Position numbers and translations under genes: made by a program
Shown here: positions 33,377-42,626 of the stretch, in pieces
How positions within the stretch are numbered: position 1 is the stretch's first letter
Layout of the letters: each line of letters opens with the position of its first letter
The notes under the pieces: generated by a model
Databases searched by the model: none
What the model was told of the DNA's origin: nothing
The model's input: the letters and a program-made list of their open reading frames with translations, nothing else
Origin: Lachnospiraceae bacterium M18-1
Lineage (GTDB): Bacteria > Bacillota > Clostridia > Lachnospirales > Lachnospiraceae
Length of the DNA stretch: 64,000 nt
Direction of reading: 5' to 3'
Assembly: GCA_000403295.2 (NCBI GenBank)
Contig: KE159609.1
Span: 774,725 to 838,724, forward strand

Positions 33377-34486
33377 ATGATAGTTGGTATTCTATCCATG
33401 CAGAAGGTGGACAATCTGGGGTCATTACTGCAGGCGTATGGCTTAAAGAAAGTTCTGGAGTCCCTTGGATCAGAAACTGAATTTATGGATATCAAAAAAA
33501 TTGATGAAGATTATAACCTTTCAAAAGAGCATGCCCAAGACTTTTCCGGTGAATTGGAGGCAAAGGGACTTACAGGCTTATATCAGAAATTAAATAAATA
33601 TTTTGCCGTCAGGATCAGAAATAAATTGCTGAATATAAAACAAAAGAGATATTTTGATGAGTTCAGGATCAAACAATTAGAAATCTACAGGAAAAATGAA
33701 ACGTATGATATCTGTGTGATAGGCAGCGATGAAGTATTCAACTGCCTGAATGCTGCTCAGTGGGGGTACACATCCCAGCTGTTTGGAAACATTCCTGAAG
33801 CAGGGAAGATCATTACATATGCTGCGTCGTGCGGGGAAACAAGATATCAGGATCTGCCCTATGAAATTGAAAAAAGAATCAGAAATACGTTTCAAAATAT
33901 TGATTCATTTTCTGTGCGGGACAGTAATACATACGATTTTGTTTCGAAATTAACAGATAAAACCGCAAAAGAACATTTGGACCCTGCCTTGATCTATGAT
34001 TTTAAAGACGAGTTGAGAAATACAAAGATTCCGGTCAAAATGAAACGATACTGTATCATTTACTCGTATCGCAACCGGATTCACGAAAAAAGGGATATTG
34101 AGAACATAAAATCTTTCTGCAGGAGACATCAATTAACACCTGTGGCCGTGGGGGCGTCGCAATTTTGGATTCATGAGTTTGCTGTTTGCCCGCCATTTGA
34201 ATGTCTCAAATTATTTCAATATGCAGAGTTTGTAATAACTGATACGTTCCATGGGACAATTTTCTCCATTCAATATGCAGATAGATTTGCAGTTTTAATA
34301 AAAGAAAGCAATCAAAATAAATTGATGGATCTGGTTGGAAAAATCGGCTTGGAACAGCATTTGATAAACGATATGAATGAGTTGGAAAAAGCATATTGCG
34401 CAGTGAAAGATAAAAACAGGATTGATGAAAAAATTAAAATCGAGAGAAAGAAAACAAAAGACTATTTAAGGGAAGCGCTGCTATGA
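33377..34486 (+). CDS. Polysaccharide pyruvyltransferase family protein
   Basis: 369 aa. N-terminal VGILSMQKVDNLGSLLQAYGL, central ICVIGSDEVFNCLNA and C-terminal ITDTFHGTIFSIQYADRFAVL match the CsaB/PssM-like pyruvyltransferase fold (PF04230). ATG 33377 has AAGGAG at 33361-33366; the earlier ATG at 33338 would overlap the previous gene and lacks an RBS. Likely adds an acidic ketal pyruvate to the polymer. FrhB-like proteins, as at 40167, often co-occur with this family. Confidence 0.85.
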   Translation: MIVGILSMQKVDNLGSLLQAYGLKKVLESLGSETEFMDIKKIDEDYNLSKEHAQDFSGELEAKGLTGLYQKLNKYFAVRIRNKLLNIKQKRYFDEFRIKQLEIYRKNETYDICVIGSDEVFNCLNAAQWGYTSQLFGNIPEAGKIITYAASCGETRYQDLPYEIEKRIRNTFQNIDSFSVRDSNTYDFVSKLTDKTAKEHLDPALIYDFKDELRNTKIPVKMKRYCIIYSYRNRIHEKRDIENIKSFCRRHQLTPVAVGASQFWIHEFAVCPPFECLKLFQYAEFVITDTFHGTIFSIQYADRFAVLIKESNQNKLMDLVGKIGLEQHLINDMNELEKAYCAVKDKNRIDEKIKIERKKTKDYLREALL

Positions 34487-36696
34487 GAATCGTATTTGTT
34501 AATTTACATTGTAATCCATTTATTATAAAAACAGCCAGAAAATATTTGACGAAGGCTTCGTTTTCTCCTAAGCATCGCTTTTTTTTAGAATACCTGATCG
34601 AGAATGACTATCAGGTGGCGTGCTATGTGAATGAGGAAGGTACATTTGCAAATACGGAGATGAGTATTCCCGCCGGCAGATTGACGTCTGCGTTTCGATT
34701 TATTGAATATCGGAAGATCATGCAGCTTAGCGGATTACCTTACGAGAAGATTGAACTAATAAAAAAGGCAGAAGAAATCCGGCCTGACGACATCGTGATC
34801 TTATATAATATGTTTAAAAATAATTTTCTGCATATGCATTCCATTCCATGCTTCAAAGCAGTCAGTATGATCCATTTTTATGGTGTGACACAGGAAGCCG
34901 AACGGCTGGAGCGGACAGGGATTCAAGCAATGTTTTCAGAGGGGGATCTGACAAAAAATTCTGAAATATTCAAAAAAAATTTCAGCTGGTTCAAGGGATC
35001 CTTTTTAATCTTTCCGTTTGTTTATCAAGAACGTTTCAAAAAAAGAAAGCCGTTTCATGAACGCAGAAATAAAGCGGTGGCAATCGGGACTCTTACATAT
35101 AACAACAGCCGGGAGTTTACGGAGATCTATGGAAGCAATGTTTATCAGCCATTGCGGAAACAGATTTTGGATCATGAATCTGAAATAAGTGATATCATAG
35201 ATTCTCTGATATCAAATTATAATGAAGACAGTAATGAAATGAAAATCAATACAGGCGACTGTAAGATCATAAAAGAAATAAAAATCTTGTACAACATGTT
35301 TCATGTGGGGCAGCAGAAAAAATATTTTTCCTTTGATATGGTTGAAAAATTCAATGAATATAAGATATGTATTGTCCCTGAGGACATTCAGGGAATGCCG
35401 GGAATAGGCTTTGCGGAGGGAATGGCCTGCGGCTGTGCGTATGTGGGCTTAGATTACTCAGGCTACAGGGATTATGGAATGATTCCGGGAAAACACTATA
35501 TTGCTTATGACGGAACGTTAGAGGATCTGAGAAAGAAACTGTCCTACTATCTTGACCCGGAGCATGAACGGGAGTTGAGTGATATAGCAGATCAGGGATA
35601 CAGATTTGCACGTGAGCATTTTTCGAAAAATGCTTCTTCAAAAAAATTAATCGAACAATTAGTTGAATGCCGGATGCAATATGCAGATTCTTATACCCAT
35701 TCGAAACCGAAAGTGAAAGCACGTGAATTTAACCATATTGAAATAGACAAAAAACGTGGGATCCTTACAAAATTCAGTGATAATAAAGAGAAGTTTATCG
35801 GAGAGATCTTGTGGTATCTGAAGCTGCCGGAAGAAATCCAATATGTTTGTCCAAGGATTTTTTCTTATTCTACGGAATATACAAAACCATACGTGACGAT
35901 GGAGTATTATGCCTATCATACGCTGCATGAACTTTTTCTTTATGGCGATCTGACCAGACATCAGTGGGGTGATATTTTTCAGCGTATCCGTTTTGTGTTC
36001 AATGAATTTGGTCGTTATACCATAAAAAACGGCGACATCAGAAAGTCTTTGGAAGAGATGTATCTTATGAAAACACTGCAGCGCCTGGAAGAAATGAAAT
36101 GTGAAGAGAAGTTCGAAAGATTTTTTGACTGTCCGATCACAGTCAATGAAACGGTATATCAGCCTCTGAATACTATCAGTGAAATGTTAAAGGACATGAT
36201 CCCTGCAATGCTCTATGATGTAGACTGTTTTCATGTGATTCACGGGGACCTGTGCTTTTCAAATATCATGGCCGGCGGCAGCTGTTCATTTATTAAGGTG
36301 GTCGACCCGCGGGGAAGATTCGGATCTTACGATATTTACGGCGATTCCAGGTATGAGCTGGCAAAATTATTCCATAGTGTAGATGGGAAATATGATTTTA
36401 TCATCAAAGACCTTTTTGAAGTTGATTATGACTTAGACAGGCCGGCGGTTATGTATTCCATCCAGGACCGGAAGAACGATTTCGACTTGTATGAGATATT
36501 TACAGAAACTTTTCAAAGTGAAATAGGAAATGATCTGAAAAAAATAGAACTCATTGAAGCGCTGCTCTTCCTGAGCATGATCCCTTTACATAATGAAAGT
36601 ATAGACCATCAGTTGGTAATGCTTGCAACAGGGCTCGATATATTAAGCAGGGTTGCAGACATAAAGGCTGTATACGGAGGAAAAGAAATTGTATAA
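34483..36696 (+). CDS. Fusion of glycosyltransferase-like and APH/choline-kinase-like domains
   Basis: 737 aa in two parts. Residues 1-400 look like a GT-B glycosyltransferase (late segment IVPEDIQGMPGIGFAEGMACGCAYVGLDYSGY). Residues about 410-737 carry an aminoglycoside-phosphotransferase/choline-kinase core: FHVIHGDLCFSNIM (catalytic loop, His-Gly-Asp-x5-Asn) and IKVVDPRGRFG (metal-binding Asp) near 600-625. Such kinases supply phosphorylated small molecules or sugars. The next genes encode a HAD phosphatase and a nucleotidyltransferase, so the kinase domain may belong to an activated-precursor pathway. Confidence 0.8.
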   Translation: MRIVFVNLHCNPFIIKTARKYLTKASFSPKHRFFLEYLIENDYQVACYVNEEGTFANTEMSIPAGRLTSAFRFIEYRKIMQLSGLPYEKIELIKKAEEIRPDDIVILYNMFKNNFLHMHSIPCFKAVSMIHFYGVTQEAERLERTGIQAMFSEGDLTKNSEIFKKNFSWFKGSFLIFPFVYQERFKKRKPFHERRNKAVAIGTLTYNNSREFTEIYGSNVYQPLRKQILDHESEISDIIDSLISNYNEDSNEMKINTGDCKIIKEIKILYNMFHVGQQKKYFSFDMVEKFNEYKICIVPEDIQGMPGIGFAEGMACGCAYVGLDYSGYRDYGMIPGKHYIAYDGTLEDLRKKLSYYLDPEHERELSDIADQGYRFAREHFSKNASSKKLIEQLVECRMQYADSYTHSKPKVKAREFNHIEIDKKRGILTKFSDNKEKFIGEILWYLKLPEEIQYVCPRIFSYSTEYTKPYVTMEYYAYHTLHELFLYGDLTRHQWGDIFQRIRFVFNEFGRYTIKNGDIRKSLEEMYLMKTLQRLEEMKCEEKFERFFDCPITVNETVYQPLNTISEMLKDMIPAMLYDVDCFHVIHGDLCFSNIMAGGSCSFIKVVDPRGRFGSYDIYGDSRYELAKLFHSVDGKYDFIIKDLFEVDYDLDRPAVMYSIQDRKNDFDLYEIFTETFQSEIGNDLKKIELIEALLFLSMIPLHNESIDHQLVMLATGLDILSRVADIKAVYGGKEIV

Positions 36697-37087
36697 AGAA
36701 TATTCGTTTATATTTGACATTGACGGTACATTGTGTCCGATCAAGAAAAAAGAGGAGAAATACGAGGAGCTGATCCCTTATAAGAGCATGGTGGAGAAGC
36801 TTAGATACTATAAAAAGAACGGCGCTAAGATCGTGCTCTATACATCAAGAAATATGAATTCATATAATGGAAATATCGGCCTTATCAATAAGCATACCGC
36901 TTTTACCCTTTCGAAATGGCTTGAGAAATGGGATATCCCATATGATGAGATCATTTACGGTAAAGTCTGGCCGGGGCATAAGGGATTCTACATAGATGAC
37001 AGGACAGTCAGACCGGATGAATTTTTGAAGTATTCTCCGAAAGAGCTGGAAGAAATCTGCAGGAGATCCAGGGAGGCGTCGGAATAA
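36689..37087 (+). CDS. HAD-family capsule biosynthesis phosphatase (EcbF/BcbF type)
   Basis: 132 aa minimal HAD protein: FIFDIDGTLCPI (nucleophile Asp), LYTSRN (motif II), KVWPGHKGFYIDDRTVRPDEF (motifs III-IV). Size and motif order fit the EcbF/BcbF capsule phosphatases. TTG start at 36689 with GGAGG at 36676-36680 (8 nt), overlapping the previous gene by 8 nt. Substrate unknown; probably a sugar or polyol phosphate. Confidence 0.82.
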   Translation: MYKEYSFIFDIDGTLCPIKKKEEKYEELIPYKSMVEKLRYYKKNGAKIVLYTSRNMNSYNGNIGLINKHTAFTLSKWLEKWDIPYDEIIYGKVWPGHKGFYIDDRTVRPDEFLKYSPKELEEICRRSREASE

Positions 37088-37088
37088 T

Positions 37089-37832
37089 ATGAAAAAAATG
37101 ACTGTAATTATCACAATGGCAGGGCTTGGAAGCAGGTTTTACAAGGCTGGATATGATTGCCCCAAGTATATGATCGAAGCAAGAGGAAAAACACTTTTTG
37201 AATGGTCGATGGACAGTCTGTCCGGATATAACAGGTATACAGGCAGATATATATTTGTTGTAAGAAAAGAGGATCACGCGGCTGGATTTATCAGGAGGCA
37301 CTGCATGAGCTATGGCATCAATGATATTCAGATCATAGAAATCGCCCATGTGACAGATGGACAGGCATCTACGTGTATGCTGGCTGTTCCGTACTGTGAC
37401 TTAGACAGCGCGATCATGGTCTACAATATTGATACATATGTTGAGCCGGGAGAGATGCGGTTTGAGCAGATTGCCGGAGACGGGCATATTCCATGCTTCC
37501 GCGCGGAAGGGGATCATTGGAGTTTTGTCAGGACAGACGAAAAGGGATTGGCCGCAGAGGTAAAAGAAAAGGTCCGGATATCGGATATCTGTACGCTGGG
37601 AGCCTATTATTTTTCTTCCGCAGGACTATATAAAAGTCTGTACGAAGCGTATTATGCGGACGGCGGCAAAGCAGAGATGCAAGAAAAGTACATTGCTCCT
37701 TTGTATGATTTTATGATCAAAAAGGGAATGACGGTGACGATCAGTATCGTGAATGCAAAAAAGGTTCATGTACTGGGAACGCCGGAAGAATTAAATACAT
37801 TTCTGAAAGAAACGGAGAGACAGGACGGATGA
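37089..37832 (+). CDS. Sugar-phosphate nucleotidyltransferase-like protein
   Basis: 247 aa NTP-transferase fold: VIITMAGLGSRFYKAGYDCPKYMIEARGK split around the GLGSRF nucleotide loop, VYNIDTYV metal-binding Asp near 117 and LGAYYFSSAGLY. Probably makes an NDP- or CDP-activated precursor together with the kinase domain and HAD phosphatase just upstream. GGGAGG 12 nt before ATG. Confidence 0.8.
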   Translation: MKKMTVIITMAGLGSRFYKAGYDCPKYMIEARGKTLFEWSMDSLSGYNRYTGRYIFVVRKEDHAAGFIRRHCMSYGINDIQIIEIAHVTDGQASTCMLAVPYCDLDSAIMVYNIDTYVEPGEMRFEQIAGDGHIPCFRAEGDHWSFVRTDEKGLAAEVKEKVRISDICTLGAYYFSSAGLYKSLYEAYYADGGKAEMQEKYIAPLYDFMIKKGMTVTISIVNAKKVHVLGTPEELNTFLKETERQDG

Positions 37833-38716
37833 CAGGCGCCTATATATGCCCGATCTACGATAAAGAAAAGGATTTTGAATATGGATATAAACTGGTAGAA
37901 AGCGCTGTAAAATGCGGCACGTCAGAAGATCTGTATTTTGTTTTTTCAGATCAGGCCCAACAGGATAAGTTTATGGATCATTGTATGAAACGCTTTGATA
38001 AGAAGCCCGGCAAAATATTATATGATGATCCGTTAAAAGACTGCAGAAATCCCGTATCGATGAAAAAATGGTATGGGATCAGGGCACTTTCTGACCAATA
38101 TGATTACATTGCGGCGATCGACTGTGAATGCATTTTCCTTAAAGCGCAGCAGACAGGAAAGATTCTGGATGAAATCTGGAATACACAGAGCTTCCTCAGG
38201 TGCAATAAATCAACAGTGGGTGCATCAGATGTAAAAAAATGTGCTGAGGCGCTTGGATTGGATCAAGATGAGAGGCTGATCAGAGAGACGCAGGGCTTTA
38301 CCCTGACGTGGTGGTTCAATGAGATCCCTGTTTATAAAGCTTCTGATCTGAACGCATTTTTTGAATGGCTGGATGAACCGGACAGATATCAAACGGTTTA
38401 TCATGAATGGTGCTGCTTCGACTACTATGTTTATGTAATTTGGCTTATTTTATACCGCGATATGCACTTGAGGGCGCTTCCATATACAAATATCGCCGGT
38501 ACGATTGAAGGCTTGTGGGGATCTCTTTCATTCAATAAGGCCGGGATTGAAAAGTGCTTCAACACACATTGGACTTCACGGAATGAAAGATTAGAAAACA
38601 ATGAGAGATTGTGCATACAATTTCATACGGACCGCAGATTTACCGGCAACCGATTTGTCAGATTTCTAAAAAAAGTAAAAAGGATGGTTCTTAGCATTGG
38701 CAGGCAGATAAGATGA
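37829..38716 (+). CDS. Putative GT-A-like glycosyltransferase (DUF6492-type)
   Basis: 295 aa. ICPIYDKEKDFEYGYKLVES, YIAAIDCECIFLK (a DxD-like acidic pair in DCE), QGFTLTWWFNEIPVYK and HEWCCFDYYVYVIWLI suggest a GT-A-like enzyme of an uncharacterised family. It overlaps the nucleotidyltransferase by 4 nt, and the flippase gene overlaps it by 4 nt. It probably uses the NDP-activated product of the preceding gene. Confidence 0.6.
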   Translation: MTGAYICPIYDKEKDFEYGYKLVESAVKCGTSEDLYFVFSDQAQQDKFMDHCMKRFDKKPGKILYDDPLKDCRNPVSMKKWYGIRALSDQYDYIAAIDCECIFLKAQQTGKILDEIWNTQSFLRCNKSTVGASDVKKCAEALGLDQDERLIRETQGFTLTWWFNEIPVYKASDLNAFFEWLDEPDRYQTVYHEWCCFDYYVYVIWLILYRDMHLRALPYTNIAGTIEGLWGSLSFNKAGIEKCFNTHWTSRNERLENNERLCIQFHTDRRFTGNRFVRFLKKVKRMVLSIGRQIR

Positions 38717-40161
38717 CAGCAAATGGGATCCTAAAGAATTATTTTTATAACGTAATATATCAGATATTAGTCATTATCATACCGCTGATAACAACTCCAT
38801 ATATTTCAAGGGTGCTGGGAGTTGAAAATGTCGGTATTTATTCGTATGTCAGTACGGTGTCAACCTATTTTATAACAATTTCGCAGCTTGGTTTGAATTT
38901 ATATAGCAGGAGGCAGATATCCTATATAAGAGGTGACAGAAAAAATACATCCAATACATTTATGCAGCTGATGCTGATAAGATTTACTGCCTTTGGGATA
39001 GGGATGATCTTATATCTTCTGCTGATTTTGAAAAATAGAAGATATACAGTATATTACCAGATCTTCATTATGTATATATTGGCGGGCGCTATTGACATCA
39101 CGTGGTTTTTTCAGGCTTTTGAAGAATTTAAGATTATCACACTGCGCAATTGTTTTATTAAGATCATAAATGTTATAAGTATTTTCATATTTGTCCGTGC
39201 CCAAAATGACCTTTGGAAGTATATGATCATATTTTGCCTGGGGGAATTGGTTTCACAAGCGGTAATGTGGACAGGCATAAAAAAGAAGATAGATTTTAAG
39301 GGATTTGAAAAGGATGGAATCTTTGATCACTTCAGGGGGGCTGTGATTATGTTTTTACCGCAGATTATCACGACGGTTTATACCCTTGCAGATAAATTGA
39401 TTCTCGGAATTTTATCGACAGAAACTCAAGTCGGACTTTATAGCCAAAGCGAAAAAATCGTAAAGCTCTCACTTGCATTGATCGGTTCTATGGGGACGGT
39501 CGCTATGCCCCAGATTGCAAATTGCTTTGCAAATGGAGAAGAATATCAAATAAGAGAAACTCTTTCCAAGAATTTAAGATTTGTTTTCTTTTTAGCATTT
39601 CCAATAATTTTTGGATTATATGGCATAGCTGACAGCTTTACAATATGCTTTTTTGGCCCAGGATATGAAGCAGTCTCTTACTTAATGGTGATTATAAGCC
39701 CGATCATTCTGCTTATCGGATTATCCGATCTATATGGAATGCAGTATCTTGTACCGACGGGACACATGAGAGAATATACAATGGCTGCAGCGGCAGGAGC
39801 GGCAGCAAATGTGATCTTAAATTTAATTCTGGTCGGTAAATATGCAGCAGTTGGTGTGTCTATTGCTACAGTTGCATCAGAATTAGTCGTTGCGGGCATC
39901 ATGCGGTATTATGCGGGAAAATATATTACTCTGCGGGTTGAAAAAATATTAAGATATCCCATTATTGCTGTCTTTCTCGGAATTATAGTGAAAGTAATTG
40001 ACATTAAAAACAATGATAACGTGTATATGACGGCAGCAGAGATTATGATAGGGGCTTCGCTTTACATAATTGCTCTTTGGTTTTTCCGTGATGAATTAGT
40101 TATGGAGTTCATAAGAATGATAAAGGCTCGAATATCAGGCAGAAAAAGAGAGCGAAGGTGA
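38713..40161 (+). CDS. wzx: Polysaccharide flippase (Wzx, MOP superfamily)
   Basis: 482 aa, about 12-14 membrane helices, starting NYFYNVIYQILVIIIPLITTPYISRVLGVENVG, the characteristic opening of Wzx/RfbX translocases. IVSVISIF and FLPQIITTVYTLADKLILG are also typical. It flips the lipid-linked repeat unit to the outside for the polymerase at 30941. Confidence 0.9.
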   Translation: MTANGILKNYFYNVIYQILVIIIPLITTPYISRVLGVENVGIYSYVSTVSTYFITISQLGLNLYSRRQISYIRGDRKNTSNTFMQLMLIRFTAFGIGMILYLLLILKNRRYTVYYQIFIMYILAGAIDITWFFQAFEEFKIITLRNCFIKIINVISIFIFVRAQNDLWKYMIIFCLGELVSQAVMWTGIKKKIDFKGFEKDGIFDHFRGAVIMFLPQIITTVYTLADKLILGILSTETQVGLYSQSEKIVKLSLALIGSMGTVAMPQIANCFANGEEYQIRETLSKNLRFVFFLAFPIIFGLYGIADSFTICFFGPGYEAVSYLMVIISPIILLIGLSDLYGMQYLVPTGHMREYTMAAAAGAAANVILNLILVGKYAAVGVSIATVASELVVAGIMRYYAGKYITLRVEKILRYPIIAVFLGIIVKVIDIKNNDNVYMTAAEIMIGASLYIIALWFFRDELVMEFIRMIKARISGRKRERR

Positions 40162-40166
40162 GACAT

Positions 40167-41309
40167 ATGATATTAAAAACTGTGTGCAAAAGCAGTATGT
40201 GTGCCGGATGTATGGCCTGCATTGATATATGCCCAAGAGGGGCGATCAGTATAGAAGATTCCTTAAAGGCTTATAATGCAGTGATCGATGCAGACCGATG
40301 TATCAATTGCAAAGCCTGTTATCATGTATGTCAGGAAAATAACCCTCCGCCCTTCTCAAAGCCTTTATATTGGAAAGAAGGATGGGCTGAAAAAGAGGAG
40401 ATCAGACGGAAATCTTCATCCGGTGGTTTTGCAGCTGCTATTGAAAAAACGTTTGTCAGACAGGGAGGCATTATATGCAGCTGTATATTTATTAATGGAA
40501 ATTTTGAATTTATATTTGCAGAAACCGAGGGCGAAATTGAAAAATTTGCAGGATCTAAATATGTAAAAAGTAATCCGGCTGGTATTTATAAGAAAATTAA
40601 AGAACTTCTTTGTGAAAACAAAAAGGTTTTATTTGTCGGGCTTCCATGTCAGGCGGCAGCATTGCGGAATTATGTCGGTGAACAGAAAGATTTGTACTTA
40701 ATAGATTTGATCTGTCACGGCTCTCCTTCTCCTAAAATACTCGACTTGTTTTTACAGGATCATGGGACCAGCATAAGTAAAATTGCAGAGATCAGATTTC
40801 GCGTAAAAAATCATTTCAATTTAGAAGCAAAGCAGAGGGCATTTACAGTACCTGTAATTTATGATAACTATACGATGACTTTTTTAGAGGGTATATCTTA
40901 TACAGAAAATTGCTATTCCTGTAAATTTGCCAGATTGGAACGGATAACAGATATTACTTTGGGAGATTCTTGGGGGAGCATGCTTCCGGAAGAAGAACAA
41001 AGAAAAGGTATTTCACTGGCACTATGTCAGACTGAAAAAGGCTGGGAGCTTTTAAATGAGTCGGGGCTTTATCTTTCAAATGTGGATTTGATGAGAAGCA
41101 CTGCGTGCAACAGCCAATTAAGACATCCCTCCGTTAAACCTCGTCAGAGAGATTCGTTTTTTGAAAACCTTACGAAAGGAAAAAGCTTTAAAACGGCAGT
41201 TTTTAAATGTTTTCCAAAGAGGTATCTGAAAAATATGTTAAAAGCTTTTCTGTATCATATCGGTATGATCCGTGATGACGCGGGGGGGGGGGCAAAATAT
41301 ACTCGATAG
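40167..41309 (+). CDS. FrhB-like Fe-S protein of polysaccharide loci (F420 hydrogenase beta-subunit family)
   Basis: 380 aa. Two [4Fe-4S] motifs at the N-terminus (CAGCMACIDICPRGA and CINCKACYHVCQ), then FrhB core: RRKSSSGGFAAAI, GSKYVKSN, FVGLPCQAAALRN, LIDLICHGSPSP, and a C-terminal SCKFARLERITDITLGDSWG. ATG 40167 is preferred over GTG 40158 because AAGGTGA lies at 40155-40161. Members in EPS loci are not F420 enzymes in the usual sense; they sit with pyruvyltransferases and may do redox chemistry on the polymer. The last codons contain an 11-G tract at 41282-41292, which could slip. Confidence 0.82.
   Translation: MILKTVCKSSMCAGCMACIDICPRGAISIEDSLKAYNAVIDADRCINCKACYHVCQENNPPPFSKPLYWKEGWAEKEEIRRKSSSGGFAAAIEKTFVRQGGIICSCIFINGNFEFIFAETEGEIEKFAGSKYVKSNPAGIYKKIKELLCENKKVLFVGLPCQAAALRNYVGEQKDLYLIDLICHGSPSPKILDLFLQDHGTSISKIAEIRFRVKNHFNLEAKQRAFTVPVIYDNYTMTFLEGISYTENCYSCKFARLERITDITLGDSWGSMLPEEEQRKGISLALCQTEKGWELLNESGLYLSNVDLMRSTACNSQLRHPSVKPRQRDSFFENLTKGKSFKTAVFKCFPKRYLKNMLKAFLYHIGMIRDDAGGGAKYTR
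41282..41292. repeat. Homopolymeric G11 tract at the 3' end of the frhB-like gene
   Basis: Eleven consecutive G just before the stop codon. One G fewer or more changes only the C-terminal tail (tails of about 9 or 14 different residues). Homopolymers of this length slip easily and can also be misread in assembly. Confidence 0.8.
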
Positions 41310-41332
41310 CAATTCTTGAAAGTTCAAAGACC

Positions 41333-41392
41333 AGCTGACAGGCATCAAAATTCCAGGGATGTCGAAACTGCCTGACAGCTTTCTTCTTTTTT
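41333..41392 (+). terminator. Terminator ending the EPS locus
   Basis: AGCTGACAGGCA (41333-41344) pairs with TGCCTGACAGCT (41369-41380) with one internal mismatch, then a T-rich tail TTCTTCTTTTTT. It lies 24 nt after the frhB-like stop. Confidence 0.82.
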
Positions 41393-41464
41393 CACAGATA
41401 AAGTATGTTAGTATTACCCAAATCGTAACACATTTTATCAATCATGAAGAAGGAGGACAAGCTT

Positions 41465-42196
41465 ATGAACAGGCTGAAAAAAAACTGGATGCGGGCTGCT
41501 GCCCTGATGGCTGTGATGACAGTTCTTCTGAGCGGCTGCACGGCATTCGACGCTTGCGCTTATATGCAGGCGATCCTGGATGTTTCTTACAAAAATGAGA
41601 CAGAGGATTATATGGAACTGACAGGCGCGACAGAGGAGGAGGCCAAAGAGATCTTTCAGAATAACCTGGACGCCACGATGCATGAATTTAATACGGCGGA
41701 ATTATCGGAAGAACTGGAGAAAAGCTACAGGGCCTTATTTGAAGAGACCGTAAAGCAGGTGAAATATACGGTGGGGGAAGCGGCAGATGCAGAGGACGGA
41801 GGCTATACGATCGACATCTCTGTGGAGCCGATCCTGCTGTTTGACAACACCTATGATGAATTTCAGAAGAAGGCCGAGGAGTATGCGGCAGAGATCTCCA
41901 ATCATGTGATGAGCGGCGAGGAAATGCCGTCGGATGATGAGATACAGAACCATATATATCAGACCTATTATGACGTATTGACAAAAGAGCTGGATGCAGG
42001 CCTGGCTTATGGTGAAGCGGAAAATATTACAGTACATATCAACAGGACAGAGGATGGAGCCTATGAGATCCCAGAGGAGGATCTGCGTGCTTTGGACCAG
42101 GCCATGATCTCACAGGAGAAGCTGGGACAGGGGAGCCAGGAGGCGGTAAAAAATGATAAAAACAGTAAAAACGAAATAACGGAGAAATTAGAATAA
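41465..42196 (+). CDS. Lipoprotein of unknown function (DUF-type, Lachnospiraceae)
   Basis: 243 aa with lipoprotein signal peptide RAAALMAVMTVLLSGC (lipobox LSGC). The mature part is acidic and helical (TGATEEEAKEIFQNNLDATM), including EVKYTVGEA-like and a DNTYDEFQKKAEEY segment. Start chosen for AAGGAGG at 41450-41456 (8 nt); the upstream in-frame ATG at 41444 is not needed. Function not recognised. Confidence 0.75.
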   Translation: MNRLKKNWMRAAALMAVMTVLLSGCTAFDACAYMQAILDVSYKNETEDYMELTGATEEEAKEIFQNNLDATMHEFNTAELSEELEKSYRALFEETVKQVKYTVGEAADAEDGGYTIDISVEPILLFDNTYDEFQKKAEEYAAEISNHVMSGEEMPSDDEIQNHIYQTYYDVLTKELDAGLAYGEAENITVHINRTEDGAYEIPEEDLRALDQAMISQEKLGQGSQEAVKNDKNSKNEITEKLE

Positions 42197-42200
42197 TCCG

Positions 42201-42229
42201 TTGACAATAGCGTGTATCGGTGTTATTCT
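42201..42229 (+). promoter_or_regulatory. Promoter of the lysine riboswitch-dapA transcript
   Basis: TTGACA (42201-42206), 17-bp spacer, TATTCT (42224-42229), directly upstream of the L-box. Confidence 0.8.
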
Positions 42230-42252
42230 AAATAAAAATAGAAATGGAAACG

Positions 42253-42413
42253 AGATAGAGGTCGCATTTTTTATCAGTACGCTGCCGGATGTGCAGGGCA
42301 GGTGAGGGCAGCGGAAAGGAAAAGATGCCGAAAGGATATGGTTCCTGATGCCATATTGCTTGGGCATGGCGTGAACAACGACATGACTGTCATCGCAGGA
42401 TGGAGTGCTATCT
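42253..42413 (+). promoter_or_regulatory. Lysine riboswitch (L box)
   Basis: P1 strands AGATAG (42253-42258) and CTATCT (42408-42413). Conserved L-box features in order: AGATAGAGGTCGCA, a TCAGTA segment, GGAAAGG followed by GATGCCGAAAGG, TTGGGCATGGCGTG, GACTGTCATCGC, and GGAGTGCTATCT. The class is well known to bind lysine and lower expression of lysine biosynthesis genes. It precedes a terminator and dapA, the expected target. Confidence 0.95.
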
Positions 42414-42439
42414 GATATACATGGATGTATATTTGGGGG

Positions 42440-42465
42440 ACGGCGCATCTTGCCGTTTCTTTTTT
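42440..42465 (+). terminator. Riboswitch expression-platform terminator
   Basis: ACGGC (42440-42444) with GCCGT (42452-42456) followed by a T-rich run to 42465. Presumed to form when lysine is bound. An AT-rich dyad GATATACAT/ATGTATAT just upstream may belong to the alternative fold. Confidence 0.8.
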
Positions 42466-42474
42466 CGTTCTATT

Positions 42475-42592
42475 AGGAAACTTCTCCGAATTTTCCTATA
42501 GAACAAAAACCCTCCGGGGGATGCGCACTGCGGCGTATGAGGTAGATGTCGCAATGCGACCGCCGCAGGCGCGAGTTTCGCAAGCGAAACTC
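42475..42592 (+). repeat. Dispersed hairpin-ended repeat, copy 2
   Basis: Contains the 29-bp block 42498-42526, identical to 18168-18196, and ends in GAGTTTCGC-AA-GCGAAACTC (42573-42592), analogous to the terminal hairpin of copy 1. It lies between the riboswitch terminator and dapA. Left flank AGGAAACTTC...TTTCCTAT is itself a dyad (AGGAAA with TTTCCT). Confidence 0.7.
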
Positions 42593-42626
42593 TTTGTTTT
42601 CAAAGCAAAAAAAGGAGGAAAAAGCA

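Noticed and set aside
42546..42626. N-terminal extension of dapA starting inside the repeat
   Set aside because: The extension reads through the repeat hairpin; a GTG at 42627 with AAAGGAGG gives the usual DapA N-terminus.
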